Positions 23,779 to 31,652 of a DNA stretch of 31,652 nucleotides are shown piece by piece (position 1 is the stretch's first letter; the number at the start of each line of letters is the position of its first letter). The translations under genes were made by a program, and so were the position numbers. The stretch lies in the NCBI GenBank assembly GCA_036374175.1, contig DASUUH010000134.1, forward strand, positions 1-31,652, in the 5' to 3' direction. The notes under the pieces were generated by a model. The model did no database searches. It was not told where the DNA came from and saw only the letters and a list, made by a program, of their open reading frames with translations. The DNA comes from JASLBX01 sp036374175. Lineage in GTDB: Bacteria; Actinomycetota; Actinomycetes; Jiangellales; Jiangellaceae.

Positions 23779-24219
23779 CTAGCGAAGCGGCGAAACGGCC
23801 GTCGTCCGCGCCGTGACAGTAACGCCACCGCCGAAGCCGGAGGTCTCGGTGGCCAAGATCAGAGGTACCCGGGCAGCGAACTCGACCGTCACCGCACCCG
23901 TCGTACCGTCGACGGTCACAGTCACGACGGAGAACTTGTCGAACCGCTCGGCTAGGTCGTGGCGGGCAACGTAATCGAGCACCGCCGCACGGGCAGCGTC
24001 CTGCGCGAACGGCAGCGTTTCTCCGAGTCGCCCGGCGTACACCGCCTGCTCGGCGACCTGCTGAGCCGCGACGGTCGCAGCACCGTCGCTCCAGGAGACC
24101 AGGGATCGCCGGTGCAGGAAGGTGTTGGACGCGTTCGCAACGACCGCCACCGCGAGCAACACGATCACCGCGAAGCCGATGATCAGTGGCGTGAGCTGGC
24201 CGGACTCGTCTCGCGTCAC
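23779..24219 (-). CDS. TadG-like pilus assembly protein
   Basis: Protein of 146 aa, last gene of the tad operon. Residues 1-10 are short and polar (MTRDESGQLT), then comes one hydrophobic helix (about 11-30) and an exported domain rich in beta strands (SVVTVTVDGTTGAVTVEFAARVP). This is the plan of the TadE/TadG-like minor pilin proteins. The SGQ start lacks the Glu at +5 expected for prepilin peptidase cleavage, so it may stay membrane-anchored. GTG 24219 overlaps the preceding stop by 4 nt. The name TadG-like rests on position and helix pattern. Confidence 0.8.
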   Translation of the reverse strand: MTRDESGQLTPLIIGFAVIVLLAVAVVANASNTFLHRRSLVSWSDGAATVAAQQVAEQAVYAGRLGETLPFAQDAARAAVLDYVARHDLAERFDKFSVVTVTVDGTTGAVTVEFAARVPLILATETSGFGGGVTVTARTTAVSPLR

Positions 24220-24635
24220 GATCGCTCCTGGTAGACGTCCACTACTGCGACGTGAGTTGCGCTGACCGGAATTCGGGCGTTGGCCACGCCGGCGAGGGCG
24301 TCAGGTACTAGCGGCAGCGGGACGCTTGATTCGACCGTCACGGTGATCTCACTGCCGGGCTCGTAACAGGGGTCCGCCGCACAGTGGACGACCAGGTCGA
24401 CGTCCGCGGCGTCGACCTCATGGTCGCGGAGGGCGACAGCAGCGGCGGCTCGGGCGGCCACTTCGTTGCCGGTCGCCACGTAAATCCGGCCAGCCTCACG
24501 TGCCGCCTGCGTGACGCCGTACGCCGTGCGCTGGACGTCCAGCACGGCGAGCATGATGTAGACGAGCGGAACCAGCAACAGGATGCCGAGAAAGTGGAAC
24601 TCCAGGATCGCGCTGCCGCGCTCAGAGTCCTTCAC
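24216..24635 (-). CDS. TadE-like pseudopilin
   Basis: Protein of 139 aa with the TadE start: a basic N-terminus ending in RGSAILEFHFLG, where cleavage after Gly would leave Glu at +5 (SAILE), followed by a hydrophobic helix to about residue 31. The rest is an exported domain with two Cys (VHCAADPCYEPG) that could form a disulfide. GTG 24635 overlaps the stop of the upstream tadE by 4 nt (GTGA), and its own stop overlaps the tadG-like start, showing tight translational coupling. It is probably a minor subunit of a Flp-type pilus. Confidence 0.88.
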   Translation of the reverse strand: MKDSERGSAILEFHFLGILLLVPLVYIMLAVLDVQRTAYGVTQAAREAGRIYVATGNEVAARAAAAVALRDHEVDAADVDLVVHCAADPCYEPGSEITVTVESSVPLPLVPDALAGVANARIPVSATHVAVVDVYQERS

Positions 24636-25072
24636 AGTGCCGCCTCGTCGACGGCGTGACCCTGCACCGTGAGCCCGCGGTCCGGTCCAAGGAACCCGAA
24701 AAGTGGCAGGGTCGTCGTCACCTGGACTTCAACGAGTTGCACGCCGCCGTCGCTGACGTACCGGGCGCTCACCCCACCGGTGAACCGTTCGGATAGCGAC
24801 TGGCCGATCAGCGCATCCGCTCGCGCCGTGCCATCGGTGAGACCGCGGTCGGCGTTGGCCGCGTAGCGGGCACCTTCGGCTGCGCAGGAGACAAGGGTAT
24901 TGCGGACATGGATTACCAGCCCGATCTGCAACACGGCCAGGAACAATCCGGTAAGCAGGACCGATACCAGGGTGAACTCGGCCACTGCGGACCCACGATC
25001 ACGTTGGATCTTGCGACAATCCACACCGTCCGACGCTGTGGATTGTCGCAAGATCGCGCGGGGGTGGCTCAT
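24632..25072 (-). CDS. TadE-like pseudopilin with an in-frame palindromic element near its N-terminus
   Basis: Minor pilin-like protein of 146 aa if read from ATG 25072, which overlaps the upstream stop as ATGA. The conserved part starts at RDRGSAVAEFTLVSV (cleavage after Gly leaves Glu at +5), with a hydrophobic helix and an exported domain (VEVQVTTTLPLFGF). Between MSHPRA and QRDRG, 16 residues, ILRQSTASDGVDCRKI, are encoded entirely by the inverted repeat at 25007-25055. Codon phase is kept through the element. An alternative start is GTG 25040 inside the right arm, which would make the hairpin a leader structure instead. I favour ATG 25072 because of the 4-nt overlap pattern seen throughout this operon. 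Confidence 0.85.
   Translation of the reverse strand: MSHPRAILRQSTASDGVDCRKIQRDRGSAVAEFTLVSVLLTGLFLAVLQIGLVIHVRNTLVSCAAEGARYAANADRGLTDGTARADALIGQSLSERFTGGVSARYVSDGGVQLVEVQVTTTLPLFGFLGPDRGLTVQGHAVDEAAL
25007..25055. repeat. Palindromic element copy 2, inside the tadE reading frame
   Basis: Perfect 19-bp arms GATCTTGCGACAATCCACA (25007-25025) and complement (25037-25055) with an 11-nt loop. It shares 18 of 19 arm positions with the element at 14674-14726; the one difference is matched by a compensating change in the opposite arm. On the minus strand the loop, GCGTCGGACGG, resembles GCGCACGACAG of the other copy. Confidence 0.93.
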
Positions 25073-25233
25073 GGGCCAACGGCGTCGAGCGCGGCCTCGA
25101 GGATGTTCTTGAGGTATGGCTCGGCGAAGGCCCACAGCACGGCCACGATGCCGGCCGACATGATCGTTATGAGCACCCAGCCCGGCACATCCCCGCGTTC
25201 ATCCCGCAGTTGCCGCAGCATCTTGCGTCGCAC
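25069..25233 (-). CDS. Short pilin-like membrane protein of the tad locus (54 aa)
   Basis: Small protein from GTG 25233, preceded by AGGAGA with 5-nt spacing, and ending in the TGA that overlaps the tadE ATG. It has a basic N-terminus (VRRKMLRQLRDERGD), one hydrophobic helix (VPGWVLITIMSAGIVAVLW) and a short C-terminal tail (LKNILEAALDAVGP). Position between tadC and tadE and size fit the Flp major pilin. However, the Gly is followed by DVPGW, so the Glu at +5 of canonical type IVb pilins is absent. It could be a divergent pilin or an accessory peptide of the machine. Confidence 0.82.
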   Translation of the reverse strand: MRRKMLRQLRDERGDVPGWVLITIMSAGIVAVLWAFAEPYLKNILEAALDAVGP

Positions 25234-25241
25234 AGTCTCTC

Positions 25242-26171
25242 CTAAGGCACGATCGTGCTGATCTGAATAAGTCCCGGATAGAGGGCGAAAATGATCGTCA
25301 CGGGCAGCACCAGGAAGATCACCGGGACCATCATTGCGATCTCCTTACGCCCTCCGACTTCCATCAGGTACCGCTTGCGCGTCTCCCGGACGTCCGCCGC
25401 CTGAGCCCGGAGTACATCGGCGAGCGGTGTTCCCCGCTCCACTGCGACGGCGATTCCATCCGCGAACCGTGCCAGCTGCGGCAGGCTGGTCCGCTCGCCG
25501 ATTCCGTCAAGTGCCTGCACCAGGCTGGCGCCCGCCCGCGCGTCCGCGAGTGCTCTGCCCAACTCTCTGCCGAGCTCGCCCGAGCTCACCTTCGAGACCC
25601 GTTCCAACGCACCCACGGGCCCTTCGCCGGCTGCGACAGCAAGCGCCAGCAGGTCGGCGACCACGGGGAACTCGGCAAGTATCCGCCGCTCACGCTGGCG
25701 TACGGCACGCGTGAGCTGCTGGTCGCGCGCCACGACACCGGCCACGCCCGCCGCCGCGCTGAAGACCAGCAGCGCCAACGGCGAGCGAACCTGCCCGCCG
25801 GCCTGCAGCAGCAGACTGAGCGCAGCACCGGCGCCGAACCCCGACGCGCCCCACACCAGCTGGTCCGCGCGGAACTCCTGGACGGTCAGGCTGCTACCGG
25901 CCTGTTCGAGCCGCCGCCGGACCGATGTTCCACCGCCGAGCACCCGCTCCAGCACAAGCGCTCCGCGAGCGAGATACGGTCGCAGCAGGCGTTCCATCGT
26001 GGGGAAGGGCGTCACGACCCGATCCAGCGTCGCTTCGGACTCCGGGAGCCGGGTCAGGTACGGGACGAGCCGAGCCTCCAGAACCTGTCGCCTGCGCAGG
26101 GGGATTGCGTACCAGACCAGCAGCAGACCGGCACCAAACGCTGCGCCGAGAACTGCTCCCCCGGTGCTCAC
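25242..26171 (-). CDS. TadC-like type II secretion F family inner membrane protein
   Basis: Platform protein of the Tad machine, 309 aa. It has N-terminal helices (GAVLGAAFGAGLLLVWYAIPL), a T2SSF cytoplasmic domain (EFPVVADLLALAVAAGEGPVGALERVSKVSSGELGREL) and a last helix near the C-terminus (IAMMVPVIFLVLPVTIIFALYP). The GTG start at 26171 overlaps the tadB stop by 4 nt. The segment VERGTPLADVLRAQAADVRETRKRYLMEVGGRKEIAMM is characteristic of TadC. It pairs with TadB to form the membrane platform under the TadA motor. Confidence 0.92.
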   Translation of the reverse strand: MSTGGAVLGAAFGAGLLLVWYAIPLRRRQVLEARLVPYLTRLPESEATLDRVVTPFPTMERLLRPYLARGALVLERVLGGGTSVRRRLEQAGSSLTVQEFRADQLVWGASGFGAGAALSLLLQAGGQVRSPLALLVFSAAAGVAGVVARDQQLTRAVRQRERRILAEFPVVADLLALAVAAGEGPVGALERVSKVSSGELGRELGRALADARAGASLVQALDGIGERTSLPQLARFADGIAVAVERGTPLADVLRAQAADVRETRKRYLMEVGGRKEIAMMVPVIFLVLPVTIIFALYPGLIQISTIVP

Positions 26172-27028
26172 CGCAGCACCCTGACTTCATCCGGAAGGCG
26201 TCCGATCCGGATCATCGCCCGGTAAGCGACGGCGCACACGGCAGCACCGACGACCAACACCACCCAGCCGGCGGGGCTGTTGTAGGCCTGAGCGGCGGAC
26301 GTCCGGAGCGACAGCAACCCGAGCAGGATCCACGGCGCCGCCACGGCGAGCCGGGCCGCGTTGATGATCCAGCCCTGGCGGGTTTCGAGCTCAGCGCGCG
26401 TGCGGGCGTCGTCGCGCAGAAAGCCGGACAGCGTACGCAGCAGGCGACCCAAGTCGGTGCCGCCAACCTCGCGGGCGATGCGCAGCGACTCGCAAATCCG
26501 GTCGCCGGTCGGATCGGCCAGCCGGTCGCGAAGCCGGTCCAGGCACGGCTGAAATCGCCCGGACGTCCGGTAGTCGGCCCCGAACAGCTGGAATGGCCGC
26601 CGCAACGGTTCTGGCCCCCGGTGGCCGAGCTGAGTCAGCGCTTCGGGCAGCGACAGCCCGGCACGAACTGCCGAGGCCAGGTTGTCGACCACGTCAGGCC
26701 AGAGTTCCCGCAGCTCAGCTCGACGCTGGCGGACGCGGTACTGGACCAGTCCGACCGGCAGATAGGCCGCAAATGCACCGAACGCGACGGCGATCGGCAC
26801 GACCTGGGAGAGCCCGAAGAAGACCAGCGTCGCGAGAAGTCCGGCACCGGCACACGATGCCAGCAACTGCCGGGGCGTCACCGCCTCGATCCCAGCCTGG
26901 GCGATGAGCTCGGCCAGCCGGCGGGTGCGGGTCCGCTGTTGCCGAGCGCCCGGGTTGGACGGAGCCGATACGGACTGCCAGATCAACAGCAGCCCGACAC
27001 CCAAGGCAAGGCCGAGCAGGACACCCAT
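26168..27028 (-). CDS. TadB-like type II secretion F family inner membrane protein
   Basis: Second platform protein, 286 aa, with an N-terminal helix (LLGLALGVGLLLIWQSV), a pair of helices around LLASCAGAGLLATLVFFGLSQVV, a T2SSF domain (ELWPDVVDNLASAVRAGLSLPEALTQLGHRG) and C-terminal helices (LAVAAPWILLGLLSL and AGWVVLVVGAAVCAVAYRAM). The start codon shares one base with the tadA stop. It is shorter than many TadB proteins and acts with TadC in one complex. Confidence 0.92.
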   Translation of the reverse strand: MGVLLGLALGVGLLLIWQSVSAPSNPGARQQRTRTRRLAELIAQAGIEAVTPRQLLASCAGAGLLATLVFFGLSQVVPIAVAFGAFAAYLPVGLVQYRVRQRRAELRELWPDVVDNLASAVRAGLSLPEALTQLGHRGPEPLRRPFQLFGADYRTSGRFQPCLDRLRDRLADPTGDRICESLRIAREVGGTDLGRLLRTLSGFLRDDARTRAELETRQGWIINAARLAVAAPWILLGLLSLRTSAAQAYNSPAGWVVLVVGAAVCAVAYRAMIRIGRLPDEVRVLR

Positions 27029-28308
27029 CAGCCGGCTGCCTCCGCGTCGAGCGCTGGGCGCCTGCTCAGGCCGTGCTCAGGACGGTGACCGCCGAGCAGA
27101 TCGGCGAGGTCATATCCGGCGTCAGTGAACCGCTCCGCGTGTGGCGGATAACCGTCTGCCCGGACCAGTTGTGTCCCCTGCCGGACGAAGATCGGCTCAA
27201 GCTCGACCACGTCAGCTTCGACCCGGCCCGGGACGCCGACGACCTCGCGCAACCTGCGGGTGCCGTCCCGGTCGGTAGCGATGTGGAGCACGATGTCGAC
27301 GCAGCCGGCGACCGTCGGGACGACGAACCGGCTGCCGATGTTCTCGCCGGCCAGTAGCGGCAACGTGCACAACTTCGTCACCGCTTCGCGAGCAGAGTTC
27401 GCGTGGATGGTCGACATGCCAGGCATGCCTGAGTTGAGGGCGATGAGCAGGTCGAGGCATTCGGCTTGGCGGACCTCACCGACGACAATACGCTGCGGGC
27501 GCATCCGCAATGCCTCGGTGACCAGGCGCCGCAAGGTGATCTCACCGGTGCCCTCGAGGCTGGCCTGACGGGTCTGCATGCGGACGATATCGGGCAGTGG
27601 CGCCTTGAGCTCGAAGACCTCTTCGCACGTGACGACCCGCTCGCGACCCGGAACGGCGGCGAGCAGGCAATTGAGCAGCGTCGTCTTGCCGGCCTGCGTG
27701 CCGCCGGCCACGACGATGTTCAGCCCGGCGACGACGCAGGCCTCGAGGAACCGTGCCACCTGAATGGTCAGCGTGCCGAGGCCGACGAGTTCGTCCAGGT
27801 GGGTGGCCCGTACGACGAACTTGCGGATATTGACCGCCCAGTGCTCGGCTGTGATGTCTGGAATCACCACGTGCAGCCGGCTGCCGTCGGGAAGGGTGGC
27901 GTCCACGGTCGGGTTGCTGACGTCGAGCCGGCGGCCGGAGCTCTTGAGCATGCGCTCCACCAGGTCGCGAACTTCCTCCGCGGTCAGGATCGTCGTGGTC
28001 AGCTCCGTTCGGCCTTGCCGTGCGACGAAGACCCTGCTCGGCTCGTTGATCCAGATCTCTTCAACTGTCGGATCGTCAAAGTACGGTTGTAGCGCGCCGA
28101 AACCGGCCACCGCGTCCAGAACCGCCTTGGCCGTGCTCGTCGGGTCGCCAAGCGGCGGCAGCGCCCGTGTCAGGCTGCGTTCGTCGTATGCACTGACGAT
28201 CTCGTCGATGATGCGCCGCACCGCTGCAGGATCGCTCACCGGGTCAAAGCCCTGACGGCGGACGGCCTCGCGTACTTCCGCGTCGATGATCTCGACGGCG
28301 GCCGGCAT
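27028..28308 (-). CDS. tadA: TadA/CpaF-family secretion ATPase
   Basis: Hexameric motor ATPase of Tad pili, 426 aa. The N-terminal domain has FGALQPYFDDPTVEEIWINEP, typical of CpaF. Walker A is GGTQAGKTT (residues 202-210); the Walker B region and following box read RPQRIVVGEVRQAECLDLLIALNSGMPGMSTIHANS. ATG 28308 is chosen because GGAGG sits 8 nt upstream; an in-frame GTG at 28329 lacks such a site. It is the first gene of the operon. No tadZ/cpaE-like gene lies directly upstream, where it is found in many other tad loci; the neighbour there is glutamate dehydrogenase. Confidence 0.95.
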   Translation of the reverse strand: MPAAVEIIDAEVREAVRRQGFDPVSDPAAVRRIIDEIVSAYDERSLTRALPPLGDPTSTAKAVLDAVAGFGALQPYFDDPTVEEIWINEPSRVFVARQGRTELTTTILTAEEVRDLVERMLKSSGRRLDVSNPTVDATLPDGSRLHVVIPDITAEHWAVNIRKFVVRATHLDELVGLGTLTIQVARFLEACVVAGLNIVVAGGTQAGKTTLLNCLLAAVPGRERVVTCEEVFELKAPLPDIVRMQTRQASLEGTGEITLRRLVTEALRMRPQRIVVGEVRQAECLDLLIALNSGMPGMSTIHANSAREAVTKLCTLPLLAGENIGSRFVVPTVAGCVDIVLHIATDRDGTRRLREVVGVPGRVEADVVELEPIFVRQGTQLVRADGYPPHAERFTDAGYDLADLLGGHRPEHGLSRRPALDAEAAG

Positions 28309-28635
28309 GTGTCGGTCCTCCCGTGGCACAGCTCAGAATGATCAGCGTGACGCCGCAGGATTATGCTCGCGTGCGCCGATCTTGACTAGACCCCTGGTGA
28401 AGATCTTCGTCAAATTGTGGATAACCGAGATGATCAGCCGGGCAATTTACTCGATTCGGTCAGGCCGGGCCGCTGTGAAGCGCGCGCCGGGAAGCGTAGC
28501 TGCTCCCGGGCAGACCCCGGAGGTGATCACGCCACGCAAACCGCTCGCATTGCGAACGGTGCATCGCCACGACGTAACCTCACCTGATCGCCGGCCCAAA
28601 GATGATCAGGTGAGAAGGTCCGGGGCCGAGCCCGA
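28309..28635. other. Intergenic region between glutamate dehydrogenase and tadA
   Basis: This 327-bp stretch between the gdh stop and the tadA start should hold the tad operon promoter. Relative AT-rich tracts around 28395-28450 are the best place for it, but I cannot assign boxes. It contains the hairpin at 28579-28614. Short frames on both strands lack family resemblance. Confidence 0.5.
28579..28614. terminator. Hairpin after the glutamate dehydrogenase gene
   Basis: CTCACCTGATC (28579-28589) and GATCAGGTGAG (28604-28614) form an 11-bp perfect stem with a 14-nt loop, 21 bp after the gdh stop on the minus strand. Confidence 0.7.
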
Positions 28636-31600
28636 TCAGGCGGGGACGTCCCTGCGCAGGAGCGAGCGGACCACCCGCAGGCCGACCGACAGCCGGGCCA
28701 GGTCGAACGTGTCTCCTTCGACGATCTCGCCGACCGTGCGGCGCACCCGGTCGACGACAACGGAGTCCTGCGCAACCCACTCGTCGATTCGCGGCTTGGG
28801 GTCGTCGCTCTCCTCGGTGAATTGGATCACCTGGGCAGTAAGAGCGGCGTGGACGGTGTGCAGGTCGTCGCGCAGCGCTGCCCGAGCCATCGTCTGCCAG
28901 CGGTCGCTTCGCGGCAGCGCGATGATCCGCTCCAGCAGCCGGCCCAGCACCAGCCGGTCGCCCAGGCAGAAGTGCACCCGTGCGACGTCCAGCAGGTCCG
29001 TCCCCGTCCGCAGCGTGTTCTCCACCATGCCAAGGCCGGCATACGCCGGCGGCAAAACAGCCACCCGCACCGCGAGATCTTCGGGCACGCCGTCGGCCAG
29101 CAGCGAGTCCCGCCGCTCGATGAACAGGTCGAGTTCACGCCCGGCCAGCACCCCCGGCAGGGCTTCGAGCAGGCGGGCGATCGGCTCTTCGAAGAACTCG
29201 ATCTGCCAGGAGATGTCGATCGGCGGCCGCCTATTCACCACAAGCCAGCGAGTGGCCCGCTCGGTGATCCGCCGGCCCTCCAAGCGCATGTGAGTCTGCA
29301 ACTCGGCCGGCACCACGGTGTCCAGGGCCTTGACCGCGGCCATCAGTTCCGGCATCCGGAAGACCACGCTGGCCACGGTGTGGGCGCGCGCCAGGTCCTC
29401 CAGCGTTCCGCCCGTCTCCATGCTGAGCCGGAACCCGAACGTCGTGCCGGCGTGGTTGATCAACTCGTTGACGACCATCGTCGTGATGATCTCCCGCCGC
29501 AGTGGGTGGGCATCGATCCGGTCCGCGTACTGCTCGCGGATCGCCGACGGGAAGTACGCATGCAGCGCGTTGCGCAGGTACGGGTCGTCCGGCAGCTCGG
29601 TTTCGATCAGCTCGGCCTGCATCAGGTTCTTCGTGTAGGCGAGCAGCACCGACATCTCGGGGGCCGTCAGCCCCCGACCGGCTTGCATCCGTTCGGCGAA
29701 CTGCTTGTCGGTCGGCAGGAATTCCAGCGTCCGATCGAGCCGCCCGTCGGACTCCAGCCGCGAGACATAGGCCCGGTGGACGTGCATCAGGTTGGGCGCC
29801 TGCGCCACCGCGTTGGCCAGCGCGATGTTCTGGCCGTAGTTGTCCGCGAGGGCCAGCTCGGCGACCTCCTCGGTCATATCGGCGAGTAGCTCGTTGCGCT
29901 GCTTGGCCGTCTGGTCGCCGTCCCGCACCACACTGTCCAGGAGGATCTTGATGTTCACCTCGTGGTCGGAGGTGTCGACGCCGGCCGAGTTGTCGATGAA
30001 GTCGGTGTTGACCCGGCCGCCGGCCAGGGCGTACTCGATCCGGCCCAGTTGCGTCAGCCCCAGGTTGCCGCCCTCGCCGACGCACTTGCAGCGCAGGTCA
30101 GAGCCGTTCACCCGGACCGGGTCGTTGGCCTTGTCGCCGACATCGGCGTTCGTCTCGGTGCTGCCCTTGACGTACGTGCCGATGCCGCCGTTCCAGAGCA
30201 GGTCGACTGGCGCCATCAGGACGGCGCGGATCAGCTCGTGCGGTGTCATCACGTCGACGGACGGGTCGATGCCCAACCGCAGCTTGACCTGATCGGTCAA
30301 CTCGATCCGCTTGGCGGTACGAGGATGCACGCCGCCACCTTCGCTGATCAGCGACAGATCGTAGTCGTTCCACGACGACCGTGGCAGCTTGAACAGCCGC
30401 TCGCGTTCCTTGAAGGACACTGCCGGGTCGGGGTTTGGATCCAGGAAGATGTGCCGGTGGTCGAATGCCGCGACCAGCCGGATGTGTCTCGAGAGCAGCA
30501 TTCCGTTGCCGAACACGTCGCCGGACATGTCGCCGACGCCGACGCAGGTGAAGTCCTCTGTTTGGCAGTCGCGGCCCATCTCACGGAAGTGCCGCTTGAC
30601 CGACTCCCAGGCGCCTCGGGCGGTGATGCCCATCGCCTTGTGGTCGTAGCCCGCCGAGCCTCCGGAGGCGAACGCATCACCCAGCCAGAAGCCGTACTCG
30701 CCGGACACCTCGTTGGCGATGTCGGAGAACGTCGCGGTGCCCTTGTCCGCGGCCACGACGAGGTATGGGTCATCCTTGTCGTGGCGGATCAACCACGACG
30801 GCGCGACGATGCTGCCGTCGGCGGCCCGGTTGTCGGTGACATCGAGCATGGCGCGGATGAACGTTTTGTAGCTTTCGATGCCCTCGGCCAGCCATGCTTC
30901 GCGGTTTGCCGGGTCGGGCAGGCGCTTGGCGACGAAACCACCCTTGGCGCCTTCGGGCACGATCACCGAGTTCTTCACCGCCTGCGCCTTTACCAGGCCG
31001 AGGATCTCGGTACGGAAGTCTTCGCGGCGGTCCGACCAGCGCAGGCCGCCGCGCGCCACCCCGCCGTACCGCAGGTGGACGCCCTCGACCCGCGGCGAGT
31101 ACACCCATATCTCGTGCTTCGGCCGGGGCTGGGGCAGGTCTGGGATCGCCGACGGGTCGAGCTTGAAGGTGATCGCGCCGGCGTCCGGGCTGTAGAAGTT
31201 CGTCCGCACGGTCGCCTGTACCAGCGACAGGAACGAGCGCAGGATGCGGTCCTGGTCCAGGCTGGCCACCTGGTCCAGCGCGGAGTGCAGGCGGGCCGTG
31301 ATCTCGTCCGCCGTCGCGTCGCGGGCGTCCGGATCGTCGCCGAACTTGTCCGGGTGGAACCGAGCGGCGAACAGGTCAAGCAGCAGCCGGGAGATCGCTA
31401 CGTGACCGACCAGGCATTCCTCCAGGTACACCTGGCTGAACGTGGAACCGGCCTGGCGGATGTACTTGGCGTAGGCGCGCAGCACGGAGGCCTCGCGCCA
31501 GGACACGCCTGCCCGCAGCACCAGAGCGTTGAACCCGTCGCTTTCGGCTGCGCCCCGCCAGACGGCGGCGAACGCGTCCTGGAACAGCTCCTTGAGCCGC

Positions 31601-31652
31601 TCGGGTTCTCCGCCCTCGGCGCCCTGGGCGCGCAGCCCGAAGTCGTAGATGT
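28636..31652 (-). CDS. Large NAD-specific glutamate dehydrogenase, N-terminus outside window
   Basis: Enzyme that converts glutamate to 2-oxoglutarate and ammonia with NAD. About 1004 residues are visible and the frame is open at the right edge (IYDFGLRAQG). Full-length members of this 180-kDa class have about 1600 residues, so roughly the first 600 are missing. Motifs seen in order: GVARGGLRWSDRREDFRTE, KAQAVKNSVIVPEGAKGGF (with substrate-binding lysines), GDMSGDVFGNGML, SEGGGVHPRTAKRIELT, WNGGIGTYVKGSTET, CVGEGGNLGLTQLGRIEYA and TDFIDNSAGVDTSDHEVN. A long helical C-terminal region ends in LRVVRSLLRRDVPA. No frameshift is seen. It appears to be its own unit, ended by a hairpin. Confidence 0.96.
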   Translation of the reverse strand, partial: IYDFGLRAQGAEGGEPERLKELFQDAFAAVWRGAAESDGFNALVLRAGVSWREASVLRAYAKYIRQAGSTFSQVYLEECLVGHVAISRLLLDLFAARFHPDKFGDDPDARDATADEITARLHSALDQVASLDQDRILRSFLSLVQATVRTNFYSPDAGAITFKLDPSAIPDLPQPRPKHEIWVYSPRVEGVHLRYGGVARGGLRWSDRREDFRTEILGLVKAQAVKNSVIVPEGAKGGFVAKRLPDPANREAWLAEGIESYKTFIRAMLDVTDNRAADGSIVAPSWLIRHDKDDPYLVVAADKGTATFSDIANEVSGEYGFWLGDAFASGGSAGYDHKAMGITARGAWESVKRHFREMGRDCQTEDFTCVGVGDMSGDVFGNGMLLSRHIRLVAAFDHRHIFLDPNPDPAVSFKERERLFKLPRSSWNDYDLSLISEGGGVHPRTAKRIELTDQVKLRLGIDPSVDVMTPHELIRAVLMAPVDLLWNGGIGTYVKGSTETNADVGDKANDPVRVNGSDLRCKCVGEGGNLGLTQLGRIEYALAGGRVNTDFIDNSAGVDTSDHEVNIKILLDSVVRDGDQTAKQRNELLADMTEEVAELALADNYGQNIALANAVAQAPNLMHVHRAYVSRLESDGRLDRTLEFLPTDKQFAERMQAGRGLTAPEMSVLLAYTKNLMQAELIETELPDDPYLRNALHAYFPSAIREQYADRIDAHPLRREIITTMVVNELINHAGTTFGFRLSMETGGTLEDLARAHTVASVVFRMPELMAAVKALDTVVPAELQTHMRLEGRRITERATRWLVVNRRPPIDISWQIEFFEEPIARLLEALPGVLAGRELDLFIERRDSLLADGVPEDLAVRVAVLPPAYAGLGMVENTLRTGTDLLDVARVHFCLGDRLVLGRLLERIIALPRSDRWQTMARAALRDDLHTVHAALTAQVIQFTEESDDPKPRIDEWVAQDSVVVDRVRRTVGEIVEGDTFDLARLSVGLRVVRSLLRRDVPA

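Noticed and set aside
25925..27088. Plus-strand open frame of 387 codons
   Set aside because: Antisense to tadB and tadC, which have T2SSF motifs and tight operon overlaps.
1..31652. tRNA genes, rRNA genes, CRISPR arrays, insertion sequences
   Set aside because: No cloverleaf apart from the tmRNA tRNA-like part, no regularly spaced direct repeats, and no transposase or integrase motifs were seen on either strand.

Overview
The window is GC-rich DNA from an actinobacterium (Actinomycetota). The evidence is the G/C third-position codon bias, frequent GTG starts, a BTAD/SARP-type regulator, an actinobacterial-style minimal tad locus, a prfB without programmed frameshift, and the very large NAD-type glutamate dehydrogenase. 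I cannot name a genus from sequence alone.

Layout. (1) 1-4576, minus: a secreted two-catalytic-domain amylopullulanase whose C-terminus lies outside the window, with three helically phased CTTGCA boxes upstream. (2) 4782-6482, minus: an ABC-F ATPase. (3) 6618-9529: a small unknown gene, a three-gene membrane redox cassette (Pro/Glu-rich surface protein, five-helix His-rich membrane protein, Tat/lipobox Rieske protein), an SRPBCC protein and a 4-oxalocrotonate-tautomerase-like protein. (4) 9617-10087: a decayed azlC-azlD amino-acid exporter locus. (5) 10134-11924: a BTAD/TPR transcriptional regulator, possibly leaderless. (6) 12048-12416, minus: tmRNA (ssrA). (7) 12749-17491, plus: an acyl-CoA dehydrogenase and a secreted M14 zinc carboxypeptidase. 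(8) 17576-18583, minus: a DUF3048 lipoprotein. (9) 18718-28308, minus: an almost continuous run, read from the right as tadA-tadB-tadC-pilin-tadE-tadE-tadG, then prfB-ftsE-ftsX-M23 peptidase-smpB. (10) 28636-31652, minus: the C-terminal two thirds of NAD-glutamate dehydrogenase.

How the genes work together. ftsE/ftsX and the adjacent coiled-coil M23 peptidase look like a division-linked cell-wall hydrolase and its transmembrane activator. ssrA and smpB, about 6 kb apart, make the trans-translation system, and prfB supplies release factor 2. The tad genes encode a Flp-type pilus or secretion machine without a visible TadZ or prepilin peptidase. The redox cassette is a putative electron-transfer unit in the cytoplasmic membrane.

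The most unusual signal is a set of long, perfect inverted repeats at gene boundaries. Most carry GATC at the outer end of the arm. Two of them (14674-14726 and 25007-25055) are clearly copies of one 49-base element with 11-nt loops and a compensatory base-pair change in the stem. One copy sits directly after a stop codon. The other lies inside the reading frame of a tadE gene and adds 16 in-frame residues, much as mobile palindromic elements do in some other bacteria.
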